Positions 46,901-58,900 of a stretch of DNA of 64,000 nucleotides are shown here, piece by piece. The position numbers and the translations under genes were made by a program. The notes beneath the pieces were generated by a model. That model was given only the letters and a program-made list of their open reading frames with translations, was not told the DNA's origin and ran no database searches. Within the stretch, counting starts at the first letter, position 1; every line of letters starts with the position of its first letter. Location of the stretch: positions 72,118,308 through 72,182,307 of the forward strand of contig CM055092.1 of NCBI GenBank assembly GCA_029204225.1, in the 5' to 3' direction. Source of the DNA: Diphasiastrum complanatum (Eukaryota; Streptophyta; Lycopodiopsida; Lycopodiales; Lycopodiaceae).

Positions 46901-49900
46901 CCATGTTAAGTCTAAGATAATACCAGACATAACAAAGCAGACAAGCAATCTCCAACCCCATGGAATTCAACCACAAAATCATAGCACGGACCAAATTTTG
47001 GGAGATCCCATATTCACGTTGTTGGTACCCTAGAGTACATAGAGTGATAGAGATCATATCACAAACATACGTTCACATTAGCATTCTTATCTTTGTACAG
47101 CAACCAACTTACTTAGTTACATTTCAACACTTCAACTTGCTCAGAAACTGATTATAAACACGACTAAAGATGGCAAGAATTAGCACAAACTAGCTGACCA
47201 CATCTTGGACGACGATCTCAAATGAGAATTGCAAGCGCACTAATATGAATATAAAAGATATTGATCTTATGTTTAGGATAATACGTGACATAGTAAAGGA
47301 GACATGCAATCTTCAACCCTATGGAGTCCAACCTTAAACTCTTAGACCAAAACCTTTCCACGTGATGACTAACAAGATAAATTTGTGGCCTTGGATTAAC
47401 ATCTATCTAGATTTGAGCACCAAAAAGCCCAACTCCTATACACTCCTTGTTTGATGAGTTCGTTAACCCAGCTAAACTAATAACAATCAGTCTAAATTAT
47501 CCATTTTAAGTGAGGAATATGTCGTAGCAATCAAGAATGTAATCTAGCAACTAGAGACCCAAAATTGATTATCATTCCTGTTACTCAGCAACATGTATGC
47601 ATTCAAGTAAACAAAATGCTTGGCTTTCTGCATTAAGCTATTTTGCAAATTTCTTAGGAGTTTCCAGCTTTAGAGAAAGTATTACATAGTCGACCAGCTT
47701 TCAATAGAGCTACTTCTTCCTTTTTAAGCAGCCTTGACTGCAAGGTGCTAAAACTTGATCACTTTTCAAGGGAATTGGCCAAAAGTCAAGAAGCTCATAT
47801 CAAAAACTGCCTTATAAGTTCTTAGTGCATTTGAAAAAATTTCTTCCTCTAAAAGTTGTGTTTAAAAAACACCAACTGAAGGTTTTACATGAGGTTGCCC
47901 TGCGACATGATAGGTGGATTTTTAGGGACTTTCAGGACAATAACCACAACAACGAATTGGTTCCAACTCTAAGCCTGCGCAAGACAGCAACGTCAAAGAT
48001 CAAACAGAATACAATGGAACAAGTTAATTGAAATGCTCCATCTAATTTCCATTCAGACATGCAGGCTACTGACTGTAGCATTCATATCACTATGGGAACC
48101 CAACAACAAGCTTGCACCAAACAATTAGGTTGAAAATTTTGGAAAAGCCTCACCTTGCTCCTAATCATAACACTTTGGACTCAACGGATGACAACCTTCA
48201 GGGCTAATAATATGTACTTCTACTTCCTAAAAGCATCAGGTTGGAGCCAATACATTGGTCAGAAAATTATTTATCCCTTTGCTTGTATTGTACATAACAT
48301 CAATAAGGAACTCATTGCGACACAAAAAAACTTCTTTTTCCATCATACTGCAATTTATTTGTCACTGCATTTTTTAGGCAACCAAGTAGTCCTGAACAGT
48401 ACATTTAAGGCAGCCCAATGTCATTCCCTACATTTCATTAATTTTCAAAGATTCACAAAAAAAATTTAGCCATGGCTGCCCAAAACAAACTTTCGGTCAC
48501 ATTCCAAAACGGTACATGTTCAGAACGTCATTCAGAAACGAATTGCATAAAAAAGATTTGCAATTATATTTTATAAAAATATCATAGAGGCAGCAGAACG
48601 CTGCATCTGCGTTCCGGAACAAGTGTCACTATTTTTTTTCAAAATTGACAAAAAAACGGCTAAAGTATAGAACATCTAGAAGATTTTACACCACAAAACA
48701 GCATAAATCATGTTTTTTTTTTAAATCAAAATAAAATGAAATTTATCGCAAGTTCCAGGAAATCCTAATGGGATTTCCCAGATCAAGTTCCAAAATGGAA
48801 CGTACAAACATGAAATATATGTTCAGAAAAATCTAGGTCAAGTTGCCAAAAAGAAAAACGCATTCCGGTTTGGAATGAGCATCTATGGTACCATCAGAGA
48901 AAGAATATATTCTAGTAGCATTATTGAGATCATCAAATTTCTTTATGTAGTTCATGGTTGCCGCGAATCTCGATTCTCGACCTATAGCAATTCACAAATC
49001 TTGATTCTCATGAGAGAATCGTTGTTCAAAAAAAAATTTCTTTTCTTTTGAGCTGGTTTTTTGCACACTGTTTCAGCTATATATCTACCCTTAAATGGAC
49101 CATACTGTACCTGAAACTACTGGCAACCTGCATAAATGCACTGCACTCGTCCAGAGCTTCAAGCTGATACCCATATTGCCCACTAAAATCATAACAAAAC
49201 AAAAACAAAAACAAAAATTATTTAAAAAAATCAAATTAAAAAACGACTCTCAAAACCTTAACAAAAACCGTGATTCACGGTTTGCCAAATATATAGATTT
49301 TTAGCTTCTTTTTTTGTTTCCTCACATTGTGAATTAGTTTAGTCCATAGTTGCACAGAATCGCGTTTCTGGGAGAAGACGTTTCGGAAACCGCATTTCTC
49401 CTCCCAGAATCGCAAAAAAAAAAAAAAAAAAATTGGAAAAATAGCTTATGGCTGAAATTTTTTTAGGGGATCAATGGTCAAACGAGCGTTTTGCCTCTCA
49501 GAAGTGCAGTAGATGGGGCACAAACAGATCTTATTTTCAATAGCTATTTGGTTGTTATCTGCTCTGGTTTTCAATAAATGCTCAGGGGGTTCGGGGGGCG
49601 GTAGCCCCCTGAGAAACAGGGGATCCGGGGGGCGATAGCCCCCCGGTGGGGGGTTTGGGGGGCAACGCCCCCCAACAGCAGGGTCCGACGGTAAGGCCTC
49701 TTCATGACTTGGCCTTCCACTCCCTGAGCGAAAACACACTTACTAGGACCATCTGTGATTGTAACAGACATGCTAGAGGTTAGTTTTGATTTTTTATCCT
49801 TGACAGAACCCACATGGATTAATGCACCTGAACTGGACCATCCTGCACCCGAAACAGTCAGCAAATTACACAGTAATTATGCTCTTAATTAGAGTTTTCA

Positions 49901-52900
49901 TCTAATACCCATATTGCCCAAAAAAAAACCCAAAAAACAAAATTTTAAAAATCGTTTCTGGAATTTTTTCAAAAATTTCCGAAACGCGTTTCTGAACGCA
50001 ATTCTGAAACGCGTTTCTGAAACGCAGTGCAACTATGGAACTTTAGTCAGTCTGAAAATGTTTTTTGAAGCTGTTATTTAGGTTTTCTTTCCATGTACTA
50101 GCTGTTCTCTTTAAACTTGTAGCCGAAAATAGTGTTTGGGACAGTGTTCCCCTCTCTGGAACGCAGATACAGTAGAACCCGTTCTGACGCATCTATGGTT
50201 TGGGGTAGGGCAATATCCATCCTGTGGGTGGAAGATCCAACTTGGGCACAGACATATCTGCATCAAATATGATCTTTTACTTGTAAGTGCACAACTATTA
50301 GTCAAGAATGATGTTTCCATAAAGAGTATCTTCAGCTAACATCCTAGCATTGATATCTTATGAAGCCAGCAGGTATACAAAACTTACATATCCACAATTA
50401 TCTCCTCCTACATTGGGAATTTCATACAATCAGCACATCCAGAGCAACGTATAATGTGCCCGAAATTTTCCGCTTATTTATTTATAGGGCTTTATCTGGG
50501 CAGAATGTTCCTGGTTTATGCTTTACGAAACAAATACAGGAGGAGGTTGTTTGAAGGGCATTGTGCCCATGCTCAAATTCATGTAAGCACCGTGCCCTTG
50601 ACTTGTTCATGCTGCCTGAAATTTTGTTACTGTGCCTACAGCAGATAAAAATTATCTGTAGAATCTCTCACCCTTGTAGGTGAAGTTTGATCATTAAGAG
50701 TGATTGTGAAAAAGGAAACAGCTGATTTTTACAAACTTCAGGGTCCTTAAAACCGTGAAGTCATGGAGGCAGGACAGTCCTACACAACACACAACTCTAT
50801 AAACTGCGTCTTGAAACAGATAACTTTTGAAAATCATAAAAGCAAAAGTATCGAAAGGAATAAAATAAATTTGTTACAAATAGTACTTCAATCTGGAGTC
50901 ATTTACCCTTGTACGTAACAAATTTTCTTCAAGATCCACTAACTATATCCATCCATTGTCGAATATTTCAATAACTTTGTATGGACCCATCAAGAGTGTA
51001 TGTAATTTTTTGAAAAATTTGATGTGGCTATTATCGTATAATAGAACAAAGTCTCATTCTTTCATAATGAAAGAATTTATGTTGTCATCAAAAAAATTCT
51101 TTTGCTTTGCTTGGATTTGTTGTTTCATATCCACCATGGCTTGGTTTTGATGCTCTTCGACTTTGTTGAAAGCAGAAAGTCAGTCATTGATCTGTCTGTC
51201 ATTGAAAATATTCTTCAAAAATATTCTGCATAACTGTTACAGGATTACAAGAAACAAAATATACCAATGAGGACTCGTGCTGCTGGATTGTCTACATGCA
51301 AAGACTTCAAAATAGTAGCTCCATCATTTGTAACAGTCACAGAATGTCCACGTCCAGTGGATTGGAGAATTTTGTCCTGTAAAAAATACGAAACCTCAGT
51401 GACGATTTACTTGGAATGTACTTTGCCAAAATGGCTATTGCCATAACTCTGCTTATACAAAAATGAAGTAAAATAACCAACACAACCTTGAAAGACATTT
51501 TCCAACTTGGTGATTTATTCTTCTACATGGTAGATTACCAAATCAACTATCCAGAGTGGCATGGAACTCGGAAATGCCAGTTTACAATAAATACTACCAA
51601 AAATATACATTGGGGACAAAAGAAACTGGAAAAGGAAGAAAGAAATCAAAAAGGGAAGGGAGGAACATTTTGAAATGGTCAAAGATCTCAAGAACCTTGT
51701 CCCCGCTGAGGTTGCTTCTAATATTTAAATTAAGTTGAAGCTAAGATCTAGAAATAAAGAAGATGAAATCTTAAAACTCGGACTCCAACCTTAAGATATC
51801 AGGCCATCAACTCTGTGATCTATTAACCTATGGGTATTTGGTCTCACTTTACTGGTATCCATGAGGAAAGTACTACATGCACACATCAAGCAACATCATA
51901 AAATGCTGTAGTCCTCCGATATTTAAGGGTGGCCTTGGCCACAAATAAGTGCAAGAAAGCCAACGATGACCCCCTTGAGTCGTCCACTATGGCCTGAGGC
52001 CTGCGCCATCCAAAGACCACTCAATCCAATTGTGTTACTTGGCATCATAACGACCTTAGCATTAATCAATAATATTTGGAACCCATATACGAAACTACAT
52101 GTCATCCACTATGATGACCGATGTAGGATGCAAATCGACCGTATGAAGTCTGACCATATGAAGGGCTCATTGAAGGGCTCATGTCAGTTGTGCACAATGC
52201 CACGAGTCGATGACCAAGAGTTGCCCCACACCAATGAAATATTGGCACACGGAACCCTATGGCTCCAAACAGAGGTTACATCCCTCATAACGAGATTGTC
52301 ACTTCAAGTTTAGTAATTATGTACCCTCGCAGATATGTAACAAACTCTAAGCTCTCTGCTTCTCCCTCAAAAAAGCTCACAATTCCAATAATAAAAAGCC
52401 CATTAACATGCATCAAGGACCCATGTATGGCGCTCTATCTTGCACCATGTTCAATAGATGTACTTTAGGGCTCTAAGTGTACTCAATAAGGTCAGGTCTC
52501 TCAATAAGGTCCCAACTTTATAAACTCTAAAGTTGCATGCATTCAATGCAAAGTCTATCCAATCAAGCAATGGTACAGTGCACGTTGTGGTTGGTGGATC
52601 TGGATGTTACTTCAAGTACCACATTTTAGTTGATCCATCTCATAAGCTAATTAATGGCAATGCACATACTTATAATCACCTACAATCTTTAGGATGGCCA
52701 AGACCGAATAGCCCTACACGAAAAGAAGAAACTATTCACATTTGTGACAATATCTTTGTAGGATTTCAGATATAGTAACTTACAAAATTTAGATATTAAC
52801 TTTAAATAAATTCAGCTATGACTTGCTTTATCAAGTACTCATTCTTCGTATGCCAAGACATTCATGCCTTTCAAAAACACAAACACAATTACCCAAAAGA

Positions 52901-55900
52901 AATTAATCATCCCACTTTATAGGCTTTGCTTTAGCTTGAGCACCTATACGCATATGATTTCCACATAATTACTAACAAGTGCAATTAAGCATGGGCAAAT
53001 TTTGTGTCATAGTGTATTCCTTAGAAGAATCACATTTAAAATAAAAAGTGTTAAAACTTAACAATGACCTAAGATACATCCTTGCTAGACTGAGATTACA
53101 ATTCCAACAAGTATGTTCCAAGAGGAACAATATTCCTTCTTGTTATATTACTTGTATTGGTGACAATTTCTAGCATAACATTAGCACGGACTATTGGATG
53201 TATCCTATGAACAAAGGTTACAAACAATGTTTGCTCGAATCCCGGTTCGAACCAAGAATCGTGGTTCAAACCGGCCCGATTCGAACCGTTACAAACAAAA
53301 GAACAGCGCCCGGCCCTCACAGTTTCCATAACGTGTTTTTGGACTCTGGAGCGTAGAGAAAATGGGAGAAAAGGAGAGCGAGTGAGGGAAGTGGAGAGTG
53401 AGTATACTACAGTGTAAATTGTAATCATTGTCGTTGGCCAATTCTTTTTTGCAGGACCTACCACGCGGACTGCAATCACGCGCACACAGGAGGGGTGGGA
53501 GACAGGCTTCTAGCACAGCTCACATTGAGGAAGAAAAACTTATCAGGTCCTCCGATGAAGAGACATCTGAGGAGGAGAACATTGAGGAAGAGTCTAAGGA
53601 TGATGGTTCCTCAGGTGGTGGTGATGGGGATGAGGAATCTCACTCTAGCAATGATGAGGATGAGCCTACTGGTGCTACACAGCAGCTTCTGAGGAGGACT
53701 AGGAGATGACTTCATGCATAGATCTATCATGATTCATCTTAGACTTTGCACTATGTTTACTAGCCTCGAGGACTCATGAGTGGACTGTGGTATATTGTCT
53801 ATATTTAACTATTTGAATTTTGAATTATATTGCTTGTACTTGTTGTTTTGGTTCTTGAATCTTTGTAAAATTAGACTTTGATTTACTGTTGATTCTTGAA
53901 TGTTCAAACTTCAAAGTTCAAACCCAATAAATCATGTCATGAACCTAACGAGTCACGACTCACAACTCACTCACTAGTGATCACTTCATCATTCATGAAT
54001 AGTTTGACATTGTATTCATTGCTCGATGCTTTTATTTTTGTACAAATTATTAAGTAGTAAGTTGTAACTTATAAGTTGTGAACCCTACTGGTAACTAAAT
54101 AGGATAGTTTGCCACAGTCTAGAAATCAGACTCAATACCCCTTGCCCAAATTCCAAGTTCCAACCACATGGCATATTCGAAAATTCATGCTCACCCCCAA
54201 GTCTGGGAGTTTGCACTGTGCAGCTAGTGTCCACAATGATCAATCCATCGACAATCCACTAGACGCTAACTATGGCATTCTTTATGACCATTAAGGTCCC
54301 ATTCCACCAGGTAAATGCCTTGCCTGATTTGAATGATCATTGATTACAATTTACTTAGAGCTTATGCATCAGTTTAGGCCTATCTCAGTAATCTGAATCG
54401 TGATTAATCCTCAGACAAAATCAAATTTCAATAAAAATGCAAAAACCCTAAAACCGATTTGAACGGTTCAAACATGGCCTATCCGATTCAAACGCACTTC
54501 GTACAATCAAATCAACCGAATCGAACCACTGGATCGAACCAAGTATCTAAACTTTGGTTACAAACTTGAAACTATCATGTCCTAATAAAATCAACAATTA
54601 GCTAAATCGCTATTTTTTGTGTCAACAACAATTAGTCTTATATTTTTTGAAGATCTCATCATTTTGCAAACTCAAAAATTTTAGCTAATTCTTTGACAAG
54701 GTGAAAGAAACTTGGGCATCAATCAAAACTACTTCACGGGGAGATGTTGAAACCTTCCATTTTCTAGATATAAAGTTTTAATTAGAGTGTCCGTGCAAAA
54801 CTACTATTCCTTGCCTACAACCTTTCAAAATCTCATGTCTCCATTCAAAACACAATTTAGTGAGCCCCAAAATGCTTGTGAAAGTCTACAAGAAATGCAC
54901 CTTCCTTCAAAGGCTCCAAAATATTTGACTTCAAGGTGGAATGGTAACACCCTATAACCATTACGAATGTCAAGGAAAGGGTCAAGAGCTTTAGAGCATG
55001 TCACTCACCATTCCCTTTGGGCCCAAAGTGGTCTTCACAAGATCTGCAATTGCCATGGCACCAATAAAGGAGGCCTGCACACAAATAATAGACATGCACA
55101 CTTAATCACTTTCATTTATGCTTCAATTGACGAAACAACCAATTTAAAGATTACATCTTGCTAATGACATAAAAAAGAAAGGATGCACAACCAATCGATT
55201 GGGGTTTAGCCAGAATCTATAACTACTCACTTTTTAATCAAAAGCACTTGTTTCAATGAGAAAATAAAAAAGAGTCGATTCTTGAAAAGTTGATTGCTGA
55301 ACAATTCCAATATAGCCCTTAAAATTTAGTTAAAACCTAAACAGCACTACCTTACTAGATCACTTCAACCATTTCATAGCTATAACTAATGTCAACTACA
55401 TATTAACGCAAGTGACCACCATGTTCAGCCTTTACTAGTAAATTGGAGAGGGAATTTTTAAGTGATAAATGAAGTAGAATAATATGATTCTTTGATTTAC
55501 AAGTTAAATTCCTAAATTTCATAATGTGTCAAGTAAATTGCTCTTTTGTAAAAGTAAGCATGCTTAGATCGAGAACTAAAGCTCCATCAATAATATTTAT
55601 AGCAAAAAGATTGTCTCCAAACAAAAAAATTTGCATAGCTCAATTCTATTATGGTTTATATCCTAGCATCAACTCGCATAGTTCTTGTCCTCTAAACTCG
55701 CATAGTTCTTGTCCTCTATAATAAAACACTATATATTGTATCCCCAAGTAAAGTTTTCAGAGTTATTTTCCTGATAGAGAGCCATCAATGGGGATCCGTC
55801 ACCAAAGCAAAAACAATAGCTAGCAAACAAAATGGCATGGTTCCAATAGCTTAGTCCCTATATAAGGTTCAAAAGAGCACCATTGTTGTCTCCCCTTCAT

Positions 55901-58900
55901 CCTTCATATTCAAAAATCAAAATGCGCCAAACATGCAACTTCTTTACAAGGACAGATGGTTAGAAGTAATTGCCTCTCTACTAGGTACAAAGACAACTCT
56001 TTCTCATATGGAGTGGCCTAGTTAGAACATCTGGCAGCTCAACAATGCCAATCAATAACATATTTTGCTTCACAAAGTAAAATGTATCAAGTATATTTAC
56101 TATAGCAACTTTAATTGTAAATGTTGGCCTATAATGACATGCTTATGATTGTAATGATGGAGTATTCGGACTTAATACAAGCCAACTAGAGTATGATTTG
56201 ACCAACCAAAAAGACATGTCCTATGCTTTGTCTGATCACCTAAGAAAACATCATCATATGTCGTGTGCGTGTCAACATACAACCAAGTGGAATGACATGG
56301 TGGCTATTTTGCATGTGAAACATTTAGTTAGAAGGTCGAGGCTATAGCAGACAATCATTAGAAAAATGTGTGGTCCTCAAACAAGGATGCCTCATCAATT
56401 CATATTTGCAGTTCATTGGTAGAAACTAGCCTTGTGGTTATTGCTCTCCTACACTTTTCTCTCATAAACAAATGGTTTGGAAAATTTTGTGTTCTAAAAT
56501 GTTACATCTTATATTAGAGTGCCAAGAACAACACAACACTAGGAGAAATTCAGCACGAGGAATTTTATTTGTAGCCAATCAATCATAATTGCAGAACACC
56601 CCTTTAACATGTGTCACGTGTTTGCAAAACTGCAAGGTATGGGGATGTATTTCTCGAACAACGATAGTTGCCTTTCACTCCATCAACTCCATAGGTGAAG
56701 TGCCTTTAACAATAAGTTGACAACCCACAGAATTTTGATAAGGGAATATGCTTTTCACATCACATCCTATATTCATGTATACAAAATCTAGCAAAGTACT
56801 ATTTGCTACTTTGTTGAACCCAAAGGCTAGCATTGCAATCTATAACTATTAACTTTGGAAAACCGTGATGCACAAGCACATACTTAGTGAACAAGGGACC
56901 TACTTTTATAGCCTTAGATCTCTTAAAAAGGCTAAAATCAAATGAGCTCGCTTGCTATACCTATCAATCACATTCCACACCCTTTTGTGTCCTTGTTGAG
57001 TTCTAGGAAAACCTATAACAGAATCCATGGGAATGTGTTGCCCAGATTGCTCTTGAATAGGATGAGTACGAGTGCAAGAGCTTTTCCCCATCGATACTTA
57101 ACTTGTTGACAAGCAAGGCAACTCGAATAAAATCTTAACATCTTTCTTCAAACTATGCCAAAAGAATAAAAAAATTACAAAATTTTACAAGTGACTACAG
57201 TGTACACTTCATCTATGTTGCTTTCAACGGCTATAGAGTGACCTTTTTAATTCAAAAATAGCTCCCATGTAGGTCTAACTAGCATGTACCTCAACAACAA
57301 ATGGCTTTGGCAAATTGGGAAAAAATCGGTTTTCTTTGCTTGTCCACCTAAACTTTTCTATTTCTTGCTTCCAACTTCAATCATAGAGGGGAGTAGCCAA
57401 TTGAGTAAAATGTTAGATGAACTCCTATAGTAAGAGCAAAACCTAAAAAAACAATCCACTTCATCGACATCTATCAAGTCAACCAATCTTGCATGATCTT
57501 TATTTTGTACAATCCATTTTGGACCTTTCTTCTGACACTTTTAGAAATGCACCTCATCTAAGAAAGACTAACTCCTTTTGCTTTGTAAAAAACATCTCTT
57601 TCAAAGTTTGACAAACAAGTTCTAAATGTTCATCAAAGAACGTGCTTGTAAAATTTCGATAATCTTTCCATGATTTGGTTAAAAGTGGTAAGAACATATG
57701 AGGTACTACCAAATATTTATTTAGCCCAAATGTGGTCAAAAGGAAATTTTGTGGACATCTTCTACGACTACATCCTAGAGGCACATCTTTCGTTTAAACA
57801 AAAAGAACAAGTAAACAATACGGTGAATAACGGATCTTTTTTATAACAAAGAAAATCTTGCACTTGCTCGAGAATTTTCTTCTTTGAGCATAGCTCACTC
57901 TAAAAGGTACTTTGTTAGGAATTGAGCACTGGTGTCCATCCCAGTTATTGGCCCTGGCCAATTCCATGGCCCTCGGCCCCTAGTAATTGGTCGTGTTGAG
58001 AAGACGTTAGAGCCCAAATGGCTTCTAACAATCCTTCCCTCTTTTGGCAAGTCATTGATCCTCAATGACAAACTCTAGGTAAGACTTCCCCAACGCCTGG
58101 CGAGTCTCCCAAGTAGCATCAAATAAAGGATGCCCTTTCCAAGCTACTGGATACTCCGGGAGGAGACGATTCCTCAATCGTCGCTCCCTCCGATCTAGAA
58201 CTCTATCCGGCCCATATCATGTGGTGTCTTTCTCCTCCAGAGACACTACACCTTCCACCAGGCTATCACCATCGTGCAAGCATTTGTTAATTTTGCTGAC
58301 ATGAAACACTGGATGCAAAGGAGCAATTACCCTAGAATAGTTCCTAATGAACCGTCGGCAGAAGTTGCAAAAGCCTAGGAAAGACTGTAACTAACGAATA
58401 TCGGCCGATCTTGGCCACTTGTTGACCACAGCCACCTTGGCAGGGTCAACAAAAATACCCTATGCCGTCACTACGTGACCCAAATACTCGACACGAGTCT
58501 TACACAACTCGTTCTTCTGAGCATTGCATACAAGACCGTGTCTTGTAGTTTGCCAAATACGGTCTGGAGATGAACCTCATGCTCCACCACTATCGTCTAG
58601 ACGTCTTCCTCATGAATCTGTATCTGATGGTACCCAGTTTTGAGATCTTACTGAAAATGGTTGCTCCATGCAACACATCCAGTAGATCTTCAATCCCGGG
58701 CATTGGATATTTGTGCTTTAAGTGATTTTATTCAATCCCCTGTAATCCACACACATCTGGAAACTAGCATCCTTTTTCTTAACCAACAAAATGGAGAGGC
58801 GAAAGGTGAATAACTAGGACAGACATACCTCAACCTGAAGCATTCCTCCAACATCTTCCGTATTTCCTCTTCCTCTTTCAAACCCATCCTATAAGGAGGC

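Larger units (their letters stand above)
46037..51264 (-). other. CCT2 intron (5228 bp) with a MITE cluster and gypsy remnant
   Basis: The intron lies between the exon ending ARVLI and the exon starting with ISKVQDDE. I see nothing recognisable from 46037 to 48469. MITE-like elements follow at 48470-50038 and a gypsy integrase tail at about 50880-51180. Confidence 0.88.

Noticed and set aside
52533-52775. Short frame containing [12 protein letters not shown], like part of a purple acid phosphatase
   Set aside because: Only one short motif matches; no metal-binding residues, flanking exons or continuing similarity were found, and it lies inside a CCT2 intron.
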